Shown here in pieces: positions 23,758-35,805 of a stretch of DNA of 64,000 bases. The DNA lies in the NCBI RefSeq assembly GCF_004011695.2, contig NC_082413.1:682001-746000 (forward strand), written 5' to 3'. The notes beneath the pieces were generated by a model. That model worked only from the letters and a program-made list of their open reading frames with translations, made no database searches and was not told where the DNA came from. A program made the translations under genes and the position numbers. The DNA comes from Ascochyta rabiei (Eukaryota > Ascomycota > Dothideomycetes > Pleosporales > Didymellaceae). How positions within the stretch are numbered: the first letter of the stretch is position 1; each line of letters starts with the position of its first letter.

Positions 23758-25526
23758 ATGTCTACTCTTAACGAGACCGAATCGACTGTGTCGATTGAAA
23801 TTCCGCCAGGACATAGTCATCCTAGGAGACAAGGTACAGGAAGGTCCGTTGTCCACGGAACTGTACGCAATGAGTTTTGGCGTAAAAGAAATTTGCTCAG
23901 TTTGGGTATGTGTTCCTGATCCAACTAAACACTTTTGCTGACAACTACGCAGATGGTGGAGGCATACGCGGATATTGGACCTTGCTTCTTCTGAAGCGCC
24001 TCATGGAGTTCATTCATCGGGAAGAAGAGAGACAGGTAGAAGAAGATCAGGATGATATTCACAGCTTCTGGCCCGAAGCGTATCCCAACAATGTATCACA
24101 GCTTCCCAGAAACCACGATGGAGATAGTACTCCTGAACACCTTCCAGCAGCTCGAGCGTTTCTACTCTGCCACTACTTCGATTTCATCTGTGGTTCCAGT
24201 ACCGGCGGGTATGTTTGCAACAATGATATATCTCAGGAAGACGCTGATAGCTCTTTAGTCTTATAGCGATCATGCTCGGCAGGTTTCGCATGACTGTCGA
24301 TGACTGTCTTCAAGAATATAAGCAAATGAGCCATAGCATCTTCGGAAGACCGAGATGGATCTCGCAGCGTAATATTGGTATGCCGTGGCCAAAGTACAGC
24401 GCTCGTGGTATGAAAAAGGCATTCCAGGACGTATCGCTTCGTCGATGTGACAGCTCCACTACCGGAAGACACCACTCTACCACGCCGACATTTCCAATGA
24501 CGGAAGGGGTTAGCCAAACGTATGTACGCCCTCACTGTTAACACAATCAACAGTTCAACTTTTCAGGGAGACTGACGCTTTAGTAGATTTGTTACCACTA
24601 TACGAAGAACTAAGAACTCTTCAGGCGTATGGACGGAAGAAGTTTATCTCATTCGATCTTACCACCACGAGAGAGGCACGCAACCAAACCCGGTCCCGAC
24701 CCGCCGGCCCGTTATGATCCCACATACTCAGGTGACCACCCTTCCGAAGATCAACTACGGTCCAGCAGAGACGATGGAAATATGGCAAGTGGCCCGAGCT
24801 GCCACTGCTGCACCGATGTATTTCAAAGAAATCAGATTCACTCAGCAAAGCGGAACCAACGGTCAGAAGTACTTCTTCTCGGACGGTGGATTTGGAGAGA
24901 CGAACAATCCAACCGATCTCGGACTTCTCGAGATCGAAACGTTACCTGGCCGACACTCGGTTGGGGCGATCGTCAGTGTTGGCACGTCGCGCGGAAAAGC
25001 TGATCCCTCACGCAAGTCAGTACTCAACATTATGAAGAGGATGGCTGGCAAGGCAACTAACCCCAATATCGTTGCAAGCGCAATGAGCCAGAGGCAATTG
25101 GAGAACTATTGGCGCTTCAACGACGAAGAGGGCATTGATATTGAGCTTGACGACTGGAAACCATCTAGCTGGTTTACGCATCCCGATCGTCGCGGTGAAA
25201 TAAGCCTCAAGACGATGGAAGATGCTTTCCACAGATGGGCATGTAAACTCGAGAGCGCCCAATGGCTCGAGAACTGTGCGAGAGAGCTTGTAACGACAAG
25301 GCGAGGCAGATGTCAAGAGAAATCTCGATGGGAGCAGTTCGCGCTCGGAGCGCACACCTACCGCTGCAAACACGAAGACTGTTGCAATGAACCGCCTTAC
25401 AGTTCACGTCACCAATTTGAACAGCACTGGCAGCAGGTGCACGAAAACGAAGATATTGGTGAGGTCTACCGGGAGCCTCAATTCAAGAAGTGGATTTATC
25501 AGCAGCGGCCAGAGATCAAGAAGTGA
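23758..25526 (+). CDS. Patatin-like phospholipase with C-terminal Cys/His motif, 535 aa
   Basis: Four exons: 23758-23905, 23953-24208, 24259-24519 and 24584-25526. Introns are 47, 50, 64 nt with GTATGT donors, and all junctions keep phase. The patatin core is complete: the oxyanion loop DGGGIRGYW, created exactly at the first splice junction; the nucleophile in GSSTGG at the second junction; the LIRSY segment; the conserved IWQVARAATAAPMYF; and the dyad Asp in SDGGFGETNNP. Patatins hydrolyse acyl ester bonds of phospholipids or galactolipids. After the catalytic domain comes a Cys/His pattern (YRCKHEDCCNE ... HQFEQHWQQVH) resembling a C2H2 finger. In many fungi such patatin proteins carry extra domains, but the partner here is not recognisable. 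No signal peptide, so probably cytosolic. Confidence 0.88.
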
Positions 25527-26530
25527 TGGATGCTTATGGGTTCCTGTCTGCACTCAGTCTGCGCTTACACTGGATCGTAAGTTATGCTTAGCCTTCGTTC
25601 TCAACGCTGCTAACCAGCCTACAGTTGAGTACTAGTATTGTAAAGTCGGTTTGTCCAAGTATAGAGGCGTTTTCTGGTTTGATGTTACTGCGTGCCATTA
25701 AGCACTATACCCTGATAGACTTTAAACAATGATCACAACTTTCGTCGGTATGGACCGCTACAGATACACTATCATGTAGAATAGAGGACCCCCACAAATT
25801 TGAATTGATAAGGAGTTTAATAACCCTGATAAAGACTCTCAGATGTGCCTTGATTCCACAGATATCTACTTCATTGTGAGCATGACAAGTCGGTAGTGAG
25901 TGCAGATGGCCTATCAGCCAGTAGTGCAAAGCACCATGTAAACGAAAAAGAAAAAAAAGAAAGACAAAGTTTTGTATTATATCTAGCATACTCTTGATAC
26001 AACCTTTGGTTTACTGGGCCTGCAAGCGCACTAGTATTGTATGGGGCTCTGCCTTCATGCTAAAGTCTCTTACGTAATATGCAGCGAAAGTACAATCCAC
26101 TACTCGAATAGCTTACACTACATTATAGCCTAACTATCAGCAGGTAACGCGGCGACTTGTGACCGGAGTCGCCAAATTCGGCTGCGGCTGAGTCCCAGGC
26201 CACCTGCATGACCCTTCGTGCACAGCCTTCCAACTCCTTCGCGGCAACAACACCAACACAGACTCACAACTTTTCATCGTCATGCTTCCAAAAACCACGG
26301 ACTACATCTATAAGTTCTCAAGACAACTCGCCCTCAGCATTTCCAATCGTGCGGACGCGCAACGAAGCTATTGTCTCTCAGCTTCGGCATGCTGATGAAT
26401 GCGCTTGATTCAGCCTTGCGAATCCTCACTGTACGCCACCTAACCCCAACAGTCAATCTCTGGGAGCAATGGATTGATTTCAACTTTGCAGTTCAGCTTA
26501 GAACAGTTATTCACGACCTTAGTCAAGCTT
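25527..26530. other. 1.0 kb spacer, rather AT-rich
   Basis: Between the patatin gene and the membrane protein gene. It must hold the promoter, and possibly a first exon, of the latter: an ATG at 26282 is in the same frame as the next gene but is followed by stops, and I found no phase-correct donor. Nothing else is recognisable. Confidence 0.35.
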
Positions 26531-27436
26531 ATGACTTTGCCGTATTACCGACTCTACTACTTCAATACTAGTGCCCCTCTTGAGCGCATTGCAATACTAG
26601 CTTCAGAATCGCCATTAGACACTGCTAAAGTACTTCGTGCAATATCATCATGGAGAGCACGAAAACTCGCCGAATTGCAATTCATCACCATATCAGTGCG
26701 TCCTCAACTTCTGCATGAGTAAGACAAATTACTGACTGCCTTCAAAGTGTACGGTCCTGGCTGCAGCAGTCATCGGTTCATTCTCTTGGACCACAATCGA
26801 GGAAGCCTACTGGCTCACCCATGGCTTCTGGCATAGCAGTTTGATCTTTTCAGTCCTGGGCATTCTGCTATCTGCCTCTGAAGTAACGGTTCTGCACTTA
26901 CTAGGTCCGCTAAGATGTACAGGAAAAGAGTCTCGCGACTACGAGACTGCAAAGAAGTACTATCCGCTCTTGCTATCACCCAATTACAGAATAAGGACTT
27001 TCACACCGCGCATGAAGATGATTTTCACATGGCAAGCTCCCTTGATGTTCATGTCATACTCTGTTTGCGGCTTTATTGTAGGCTTGACGGTTCTCGTTTG
27101 CACACCATTCATCAGGGACAGTCACAGCTGGACAACCAGTCACAATGTAAGCATTCGAACTTACTATCTCTGCAACAGCATTACTGATAAGCGCAGATTG
27201 CAATTATGTATCTGACCGTCTTGACCTGTGCGGGTACCACTTTCGTCTTCTGCTCGTTCTGGGTGTACCATTATGTGCATTTGGATCTGGATGCGGATGG
27301 TACAGGAGACCTTGACTATATCGACAATGATGGTAGCTTTGGGCTTGGCACTGTGCTTACGCCGTTTACTGAAGAGGTATCGCCGGGAGGCCCATCTAGC
27401 TTGAAGCTGGGTCGTCGACATACTAATTTATCGTAA
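26531..27436 (+). CDS. Small multi-pass membrane protein of unknown function, about 267 aa
   Basis: Exons are 26531-26695, 26748-27146 and 27197-27436; introns of 52 nt (GTGCGT...CAAAG) and 50 nt (GTAAGC...GCAG) keep phase. The N-terminal part contains a soluble helix (PLERIAILASESPLDTAKVL, then arginine-rich). Three or four hydrophobic helices follow: AAAVIGSFSW onward, SSLIFSVLGILLSASEV, YSVCGFIVGLTVLVC and YLTVLTCAGTTFVFCSFWVY. The acidic loop LDLDADGTGDLD and a polar tail end the protein. The family is one of many fungus-specific uncharacterised membrane proteins. The start is uncertain: the frame is open upstream to a TAACCCCAACAG element at about 26441-26452 that could be an intron acceptor, which would imply an extra 5' exon. 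Confidence 0.6.
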
Positions 27437-28318
27437 ACCGGTCGGTGAATAAAACCCCATACAGGCTAAGAGATGCATAAGATACACAAGATAGATTTTA
27501 TTGCTGTTTCCATAACAATCATCTATCAGATAGCCAAGAACGATCTGGTTCGCTTGATATTGGTAGAATCTCTGAAAATAGCATGCCAGAAAGCGTTTGG
27601 TCGATCACGCAGAATACTGGGTCTCGAGATCTCGAGACCATTTGGGGTGGGGGCAAGATGCCTAGGATTTGTCATTTCCTACGATGGGACAGTGCACAAC
27701 CATTGAAGAAAAGACCGGGAGCTATTGCGATAGCCTGTTGTAAGTTGAGCATTGTAAAAATGAAGTTCAATGGGTGGTGCTGACGATATCAGACATTTGA
27801 AGTGCGTGTGCTATGAAAGTTGAAGGGAAGACATGAGTAGCAAGGGAGTATGGAACATGGTTCATGAGACGATCATATTTCGTAACTTTATTATCACAAT
27901 TCATGCCTCTTGAATTGATCTAATGCGTTCTACGGAACTTTTATGCAGGAGATGCAAGGCTCCCAGATAAGGAATACTTACTGCGAATAAACCTGACGAC
28001 TCCGCCTAGCCGAAATACTAGGGGCCCCTTCGGACTTTCTAGCAAGCACTCACGCTTTGTTATTTGCAAGCAAGTGAACAGCTTGCATCTATCGCTCGCT
28101 GTCTTGTTTTTTTGTTTCTTTTACGCTTGTTTCTGGAATGCCACCGGTGCGAGTATCATAGAAGCATGCGTCATATTAGCACTCCTAAAAAGACCTGAAC
28201 GCCTCTCGTATCCTTCCAGAACCACCTCAACAATCTTCTGCCTAGGCCCAATCACCCTTTGGCTGCCTCCGCTACATCTCAATTTTCTCTCCAAAGTCTT
28301 CCCGGGCATCTCCAAAAT
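27437..28318. other. Convergent spacer without recognisable gene
   Basis: About 880 bp between two 3' ends. Short open frames have no motif. I see no RNA gene or mobile element here. Confidence 0.4.
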
Positions 28319-29764
28319 CTACCAATTGTACTCTCCAACCAATCTTCTTCGCTTCTCCTGCTCTCCAATTTTCATCAACGGACCCAAGCTTGTCGTACCT
28401 GAGTCTCCGCAACCTGCCGTGCTTACACAAATTCCCAGCTTCGCGGCATCTGGTATACCTGTATTGTTACAGCTGCAAATATCCTTAATACAAACTTGTC
28501 CGACTGGACATCCAAGGTCACTAGAGTCCTCCGAAGCCTCAGTCTGCAAGCAGCGAACAAGATTCCCGTTGCCACATTGGTACCTGTCTTTGTCGAAGCA
28601 AACACCGTGTTGGGACTCGTCGGTTGCGCAGATACAACCTGAAGAAGTGTTGTTGCTCGGGTTGCAAAAGCGGTCGAAGGAGCACGATGAGTCACAAGGT
28701 TGGCGGGCGCAGACACCGTTCACACAGTCTAGGCCAGGAGTGCAGGCATTGCCGCAGCGGCCACAATGAAGTCTATCAGTCTTTGCATCGTGGCAGGTGG
28801 CGTTGCAAGTTATGGTACCGAGACCACTGCAGATTGGTGTTGGAGAAGTGGAGGTTGTGGAGCTTGTTAGTGTGGTGCTCAGAGACGTAGAGCTCGTGGT
28901 CTGGATTGTGGATGAAGTGGTTGTGATGTCCGTGGTTAAGGGGGACGAGCTTGAGAATGTGGATGAGACAGCAGTTGTTCCAGTACCAATAGATGTGTCA
29001 TCTGGATTTGACGTCATGGTGAGTGTAGTCACCGTAGTGGAGGAGCTGTGCGATAAGGTGATGGTAAGGTACGTACTGCAAGACGCTGTTGAGGTGACAG
29101 TCGAAGCAAGCGTCAATGTGTCCGTACTTGTCAAAGTCTGTAAAGCATCAGAATGTCTAAGTCACAACCACAGAATTCTTCTTACGGCGCTGAGCTTCAC
29201 AAGAGTGTCCCGCGTCACCCCCTTGCATGAACAGATACTAGCATAGACTACGGCCGAGCTGAAACAGTTGTCCCCAGCATACGTAGGGATTCGCCCCACG
29301 ATAGTGGTTGTACTGGACGACAAAGCCTCGTTTTGACGAGCTTTGACACTGACAGCTGCGTTTTCTGCTGCCGTTGCCTTAGGAGTGGGAAAGGTGAATC
29401 CTGGTAGAGAAGATAAGCCCCGGGTTAGACTGGTTGTTGTTGTACTGCTGGAGGGAGTCGTCGAGCAGGAAACAACTGTAGTTGTGGTGCTACGAGCGAC
29501 AACCGTGATGGTAGTACTGATGTTCTTGTATTAGCTATGACTCAATGCATGGATATCCTTCGTTTACATTGGAAACACCGCCACGGTCGTTGTAAGGCGA
29601 CTCATGCAATCTCGGAGCGCAGTCAACGGATGATCTGAACCGCGATCGGTTCCCCACACAGCTCTGAAGCAATCGTCTTCAGGGCAGAGGCCTTGCCTTG
29701 CTAATAGATTGACAGCAATAGCAAGTGCAGGGTGAAGGATGACAATGAGTGTTGAGAGCTTCAT
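28319..29764 (-). CDS. Secreted Thr/Ser-rich protein with Cys-rich C-terminal domain, 448 aa
   Basis: Exons are 29764-29568, 29516-29186 and 29137-28319 on the minus strand; introns of 51 nt (GTAAAC...TCAG) and 48 nt (GTAAGA...ACAG) keep phase. MKLSTLIVILHPALAIA is a signal peptide. The first exons carry a few Cys (CPEDDCF and a CSCKGVT motif) separated by Ser/Thr tracts. A long Thr/Ser linker follows, then about 20 Cys in the last third, beginning HCGRCGNACTPGLDCVNGVC. This CGxCGxxC...C...C pattern recalls the EGF-like/Stig1-type modules in secreted plant and fungal proteins. No membrane helix and no typical GPI tail end the protein (it ends in a basic, polar stretch), so it is probably released or wall-bound. 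A host-interaction role is possible but unproven. Confidence 0.75.
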
Positions 29765-30828
29765 GGTTGCTTGCAACGAATGACTGGAGAGCGTGGTGCG
29801 GTTCCCATGTTAAGGAAAACAACAGACTTTATACAATTTTGTGCGCTAAGCAGTCGCTTCTGAATGAGACATGGAATCGCCATTCGAATTACGAGCTTCC
29901 GAGCTAAATCGCCAGAGGATCAACCACCCGCTACTCACAAAGGAGCTAACAGCGCCTGCAAAGCAGAGGTTGAAACCTCTGACCGCGGCGGTAGTGGTAC
30001 AGCTAGCAGAGCGCAGGGGATCGGATACGTTATAGCTCGCTTCAGTACTCAAGCTGCGATTGTGAACATATGCTGTCTGACAGTGTGACTTGAGGATAAG
30101 CCTACGTACCGGGCGGGCTCCTGTGAATGGGGTCAAAACAATGCCAGTCTGCTACAGAGTTTGACCATTGTCAGGAGTTGCTGTGCTGTTCCGTTTCGTT
30201 ACGAAAGATCGAAAAGGTCAAGCTGTCGTGCACAGCATGATGTAGTGTTGTTGTATACGCAAGAACCCAACCTTCGACTTTGGCCAGTGTGGGGACATGT
30301 GATGCGCCATCATGCAAGTACGGGGCCGTTGACGGCCGTTCCTATGGAGAGGCTGAGACCGGTAGTTCAGTTGTAGCTGTGAGCCTTCGCAATTTCGACA
30401 GGATCACCGATGAGTTAGGGGGGTGTGATGCAGTTGCACAGAAGTGCTCGACGTAATGGGAGATGCACAGAGAGAATAAAACGTGTATGTGAGGATCTTG
30501 ACATAACACAAACATCACTGAATTGATGTACTCGCAACAGTTGTCAAGTACAGAGGTACAAACGTCTATACGATGCGCAGACGTCGGTCCTGAGTCCTGC
30601 TGTTGGTCGTTGATGAAACAATCGTACGCCACCAAGGACTGCAGTCTAGCTTGAGCAGGTGTATCTCGCAGAAGCTCTGTTAAGGTTCGATACAGAACAC
30701 CTGCAGGTAGGCTAGACGTTGGGGGACAAGGCTGCAGAACACTGGCGGCGCCATTGCATAACAAGAGGTGGCAACAATAAGAACCACTTGGAGCCTAATC
30801 AATGGATTGCGCGTACGGCGTCCTACTT
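29765..30828. other. 1.06 kb spacer between two minus-strand genes
   Basis: Contains the promoter of the secreted Cys-rich protein and the 3' flank of GPI18. A 140-codon minus-strand frame at 30342-30764 begins with TTG and has no motif, so I do not call it. Confidence 0.4.
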
Positions 30829-32278
30829 TCAAGCCGGCGGTAAGAAATTAGCAAACAGCATACCTTGAATCATAGAATACATGATCATTGCACGAGTCGC
30901 CCACTGCCCTTTGTTTGACCGGTCTTCGACAAGCCATACGGCTACTGTCAAGTACCAGATCGGATAACCGGAGGCGATGCGGTTGATGATCTGAACATGG
31001 AAGCTAGTGGCTGCTGCAAAAGCCAGCACTAGCTGTGGTAGTGCTAGTTCCGGCAGCTCGCACGTTACGAGTGGTGCATGCTTGGACTCGAGGGTGTCAC
31101 TAGCGTGGGGTACAGTAGGACGCCCATGCAACGGCTGAGCATAACCGCTGCGGAGGGTGGTAACACTCGAATAGACCAAGAGCCACAGCATTGGAAGCGC
31201 GAGCAAGAACAACGGGAGATTGGACATGGTCCAGTAACGGAAGAGTCCGACGTTCCTAACGAATGTGTTAGACCAGTTTTCTTCGATCCCGGTAAACTAA
31301 CCAATAATGACTCTGCACCCACGAATAGATGCTTGGGATACTCTTCTTGCACCAAGGCCTGACTGTAGAGTTACCCGTGCCGCAAAAGTCCAAGTAAGCC
31401 AGATACTGTGGTCCAACAAAGCCAATGGCTATCAGAGCACCTGATGCACAGGTGACGATGACTCTGCAAACGTCCTGCACCTTTATCCGCATCGAGAAGA
31501 GCTGGGGCAAGTACCGCGCAACGTCGTACAGAAGTATCAAGCCACTCAGCAAGCCATTGCTTCGTATGGCTGTCGCCATAGCAAACAACAGACCTGAGCC
31601 AAGCTTGTGAGCAACTTCCCGAGTGTTGATGGATGCACGGTTGGCAGCCGCTCTAGACTCCGCATAGCAGAGCATACCAGTCAGATTGAGCAGGGAGAAC
31701 AAAGCCTCAGCGTAGGGCGAGGAGAGAAACAAGGATGCCGGTGTGAAGATATGAAGTACAGACGCGACAAACGGTACCCGGGACTGCTGCCGCCCCGCTC
31801 CCGTGAGTAGGGTCAGAAGTTTGTACAGCACGAGCACAGAGAAGCAATGGCAGACAGTAGAGACGATGATGCCGGTGGTGATGTAGTACCAAAGCGAGCC
31901 TTCCGAGGTGCCGAAGACGACTGAGTTTGTGTCAATACCGGCTCAGTTCGATGATCAAATCTGCTCACATCGCGTCGTAACACTCAGAAGCTGGGAGAAC
32001 GCCGGGCTGAACGCCCATTGTTGCTCGAACATCAAACCCCGCTCAGCAGCTTTCACAAAGTACAAGGCATCCCAGCGGAAGAGGTTGAGGACTAGATGGT
32101 CAAGTCGAGATGAAGATTCGAGGTTTGCGTAGCGATGGGTGCTTGCATCAGTCAGGATTAAAGCCGAGGTATCGTATCCAGGACCTGGGCAGAATGCAGT
32201 GAGCAAGAAAAGCAGTGTCTTCCACGTGCAAAACACCAAGACGAGCCGCCTGCTGCCTGAGGCCTTCGGTGCTGCCAT
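30829..32278 (-). CDS. GPI18: GPI mannosyltransferase 2 (Gpi18/PIG-V), 451 aa
   Basis: Exons are 32278-31969, 31920-31302 and 31255-30829 on the minus strand; introns of 48 nt (GTGAGC...CTCAG) and 46 nt (GTTAGT...GTTAG) keep phase. The protein is polytopic, with an early luminal loop containing NLFRWDALYFVKAAERGL, the conserved acidic region of the PIG-V family, and the later segment WNVGLFRYWTMSNLPLFLLA. It adds the second mannose to the GPI precursor in the ER lumen using dolichol-phosphate mannose. Length fits fungal homologues. The start lies in a divergent region shared with the eL8 gene. Confidence 0.9.
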
Positions 32279-32667
32279 GGAGAGACGTGTGGCTGCGGGA
32301 CGAGGTTGGTGATGCTCAAAGACGACGCGTTTGGATTGGACGACCCACTAGCGTGGCTTATCGACGCCAAGACTCGCTTAGACCCGCACCACATTTTGAC
32401 CCTCACAGACCAAACTTTTCGCTCTTCGTCAGTCCAGCATCCTCGTCGTCGACCGCCAACTAACCAACGGTAAGCGCAACACCCGCCTCTGATCGCTCGA
32501 ACAGCATTCGATCGCATGCGACAGCAATGGAGCATGTCGACTACAATGATGGCCAGAGTGCAGCGCGGTAGCAATGCCCGCTCACTCTTACGAGCTACAG
32601 AACTACTTAGTGGATGAACATTCGCTGATAGTTTCTGTTCTCTATGACAGAGCCTCTACAGTACAAA
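32279..32667. promoter_or_regulatory. Divergent promoter GPI18 / RPL8 with a 5'UTR intron
   Basis: On the + strand a GTAAGC donor at 32470 and a TATGACAG acceptor ending at 32650 bound a probable 181-nt intron in the eL8 leader, placed 17 nt before the ATG. Leader introns are common in fungal ribosomal protein genes. The segment just upstream of 32470 is pyrimidine-rich and probably near the transcription start. Confidence 0.55.
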
Positions 32668-33558
32668 ATGCCTCCTAAAGGAAAGAAGACCGCGCCTGCG
32701 CCCTTCCCTCAGGGAAAGGCTGGCAACAAGAAGGCCGCCAAGGTACGTTGGAAAATCCGATCCCAATAATTTCGCAGCCTCTAATTTATGACAGAACCCT
32801 CTCCTCGAGAAGCGCCCCAAGAACTTTGGTATCGGCCAGGACATCCAGCCCCAGCGTAACCTTGGTCGTATGGTCAGGTGGCCGGCGTACGTCCGTCTCC
32901 AGCGCCAGAAGAAGATCCTCAACCTCCGTTTGAAGGTCCCCCCGGCGATTGCCCAGTTCCAGCACGTTGCTGACCGCAACCGTAAGCACGCACATATCTA
33001 ATCGTTGAGGAGCACGGCTAATGCACCGCAGTCGCCACCCAGGCTTTCAAGATCCTCAACAAGTACCGCCCTGAGACAAAGACCGAGAAGAAGGAGCGCC
33101 TGACCAAGGAGGCTACCGCCATTTCTGAGGGCAAGAAGAAGGAGGATGTCTCCAAGAAGCCTTACACCGCCAAGTTCGGTCTGAACCACGTTGTCGGCCT
33201 CGTCGAGAACAAGAAGGCCTCGCTCGTCCTGATCGCCAACGACGTTGACCCCATCGAGTTGGTTGTCTTCCTTCCCGCCCTCTGCCGCAAGATGGGTGTT
33301 CCCTACGTTATCGTCAAGGGCAAGGCCCGTCTCGGTACGGTCGTCCACCAGAAGACTGCTGCCGTCCTCGCTCTTACCGAGGTCCGCGCCGAGGACAAGA
33401 CTGAGCTCTCCAAGCTCGTCTCTGCTATCAACGACGGCTACCTCGAGTCTCACCACAAGGATGCGTCCCGTCACTGGGGAGGTGGTATCATGGGTGCCAA
33501 GGCCAACGCTCGCATGGAGAAGCGCAGGAAGGCTATCGAGAGCGCTATCAAGATCTAA
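32668..33558 (+). CDS. RPL8: 60S ribosomal protein eL8 (L7a family), 262 aa
   Basis: Exons are 32668-32742, 32795-32981 and 33032-33558; introns of 52 nt (GTACGT...ACAG) and 50 nt (GTAAGC...GCAG). The protein starts [20 protein letters not shown]. The central L7Ae-type RNA-binding fold is shown by [20 protein letters not shown] and [20 protein letters not shown]. The C-terminus is basic, as in all eL8 proteins. It binds 25S rRNA in the large subunit. The coding DNA is strongly enriched in C- and G-ending codons compared with neighbours, as expected of a highly expressed gene. The opposite strand has a long chance frame here, which I ignore. Confidence 0.97.
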
Positions 33559-33894
33559 GCGGTCTGATGGTTTTGCTTCGTTCATGAATTTTATGGCGTG
33601 TCTCTTATCTCTGCATATAGGGTCCACAATACCACGGAGTTACGGAGGGTTAAAAGCAGTTGCTAGACACTGCATTGACTGGAATCGAACAACGATAACG
33701 CACGCCATTAGCATTACTGTGCAACCTTGTGTGATTAGTGATGTAAGCCCTAGCAAAACCATCCCTTAGTTTGGAAGTCCTTACGAAGGTCGCACCGATC
33801 GCGCTCGGCGGGACTTGCTTACAGCAGGTACCCCACTTGGAGCTTGACCTGTGCTTGTGCATCCCACCTACATTCCTATCCAGTAACAGTCGCA
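33559..33894. promoter_or_regulatory. Spacer and promoter between RPL8 and the cyclodeaminase-like gene
   Basis: About 336 bp hold the eL8 3' untranslated region and the promoter of the next gene in the same direction. No distinctive element is seen. Confidence 0.35.
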
Positions 33895-35382
33895 ATGCCG
33901 TTGACCGTCCTAACAGACACAGACGTCCGCCGCTTATTACACCAATTGTCCAGACAAGACATTCTTGACCTGCAGCAGAGCCTTGCAGATGGTCTCCACT
34001 ACTATTCGACTTCCACCGACGAGGACTCCAATGCCTGTTGTTCCTCGTACCAGCCTATGCGCACAGCGCTCAAGCGCAATGACGGTCAGACCACCCTCTT
34101 CATGCCTGCCTCGAGCAACGACGGCATTGGCTTCAAGGTCGTAACTCTTGCCTCGTCAGATGCGACGAAATCGTCAGATATTTCGTCCATCAGATCCTCC
34201 CTGAAGACTACCTCTCTTTCCGATTCAACGCAGTCCAGCAGCTCCTTCGATCAGCCTCAGTCTCTCGCAAGTTCGCAGAGCACAACTCCGAAAGGCACGT
34301 TGCAGCTCCTAGACAAGGCCGGAGGACCTCGCGCACTTATTAATGCTGAAGAAATTACCGCCTTCCGCACCGCGCTCGCCAGTACCATGCTGTTTAAGAA
34401 GCGGCATAATGTGCACGATGTAGTGGTTTTTGGCGCAGGTTCGTAGCCCTTCCTACCTCGTGCCAGCATGGTCTGACAACTTTAAGGCAAACAAGCCTAC
34501 TGGCACATCAGACTTGCCCTCATGCTCCGCAGCACCGACATCCACCACCTCAACATCATAAATCGCGATTTCGAGCGCGTCCATCACCTCCTCCAAGCTC
34601 TTTACAACCCCGACGAGCAGCCGACCAAGTTCGACCCCAGTACCACAAAGATCCCTTCTTATAGGAAAGAAGGCGAAGGGCTCCATCGACCCAAGATACA
34701 AATCCTCACCCCGTCGCACGGCGAATATGAGCGCCTCCTCAAATCCACGATCCGCGCTTCCTCTGTAATACTCTGCACAACACCGAGCTTAACTCCGCTC
34801 TTTCCGGCGCCGTACCTCACGAACCCTGAGGGCCGCAAGAAAGGGAGGTATGTAGCTGCGATTGGGAGTTACAAACCTGATATGTGCGAAATTCACCCTG
34901 ACATCCTCCGCCAAAATGTCACGCCTGATCACGGACGCCACTTCCACAAACATGCCAGCCAAGGCGGCGCGGTGGTGGTCGACAGTGTCGAAGCGTGTCT
35001 CAAGGAAGCAGGCGAGATCATTCAAGCCGGTCTCTCGCCTTCGGAAGTTGTTGAGATTGGTGAACTGGTCATGCTTAAGCGAGATGCTGAGAAGCGGCGA
35101 TCAGAGTGTCATGCACAAAAACGCATGATTGAAGAGGGCTTGGACGACGATGGTGTGGAGCTGGGTGAGGCACCTTCAACGAAGAACAAGAACAGAGGAA
35201 GCAACAAGAGCAGAACAGACGATCATGGCGATAAGGAGCATCAGAGTTTGATAGATTGGCTGCAGAAGGGTAACGTTATCTACAAGAGCGTTGGCTTGGG
35301 TCTTATGGATGTTGTAGTTGGCAGCGATTTGGTGCGGTTGGCGGATGAGAGGGGCATTGGCACAAGGATTGACAACTTCTAG
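33895..35382 (+). CDS. Ornithine cyclodeaminase / mu-crystallin family protein, 479 aa
   Basis: Exons are 33895-34438 and 34487-35382; the 48-nt intron (GTTCGT...TTTAAG, branch TCTGAC) joins VVFGAG to KQAYWHIRLALML, rebuilding the family dinucleotide-binding motif GAGxQAxxH. Fungal members use NAD(H) or NADP(H); they range from ornithine cyclodeaminase to ketimine reductase and the exact reaction cannot be told. The protein is longer than typical (about 330-350), owing to a Ser-rich insertion at about 85-135 and a charged low-complexity insertion (around 35155-35240) before the end. The C-terminal VYKSVGLGLMDVVVG is a conserved family signature. I see no targeting signal. Confidence 0.85.
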
Positions 35383-35805
35383 TGATGAGCGTTTGACAAC
35401 AAGATATGACACTAGAGTCGGCATCGCAGGATGAAGATTTTGTTCAAATCAACATTTGGTATCTCTCTGTTCTTTATCACGATAGCTGCTCAAATGACAG
35501 TTAAATTATTCACCACCATGAAGAATATCGAGCTGATGGTCCTTTTGCAGAGCAGACTAGATGAAACCAAGCTGATAGCAAGCATGGTTTACGATGAGAA
35601 ATAACATGCTGTTCATGAAGAAACTTAGTGCAAGATATAAATGGTGAAAGGGCGTCTGAAAACGTCCATGGTGTATCTGTCACTTAAATTCACGCACCAT
35701 CTCCTCCCTCTCTCGCCCCAGAGAGCAATCTTGAAGATCTGATGGAAATTGATACGAAAACTGATATTACGAGTGAAAAAAATGTATGTATGTATGTATA
35801 ATAGT
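35383..35805. other. Convergent spacer
   Basis: About 420 bp between the cyclodeaminase-like gene and the frameshifted ORF. It includes a short ATGT repeat at about 35782-35798. No gene is seen. Confidence 0.4.

Noticed and set aside
24584..24714. Apparent frameshift in the patatin gene between two coding frames
   Set aside because: Choosing the CTTTAG acceptor at 24583 instead of the earlier TTTTCAG restores one continuous frame with the conserved LIRSY motif, so no break exists.
30342..30764. 140-codon minus-strand frame
   Set aside because: It starts with TTG and has no recognisable domain; I saw no upstream exon that would supply an ATG.
32998..33627. 209-codon minus-strand frame opposite the eL8 gene
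   Set aside because: It is antisense to a highly expressed ribosomal protein gene and has no motif.
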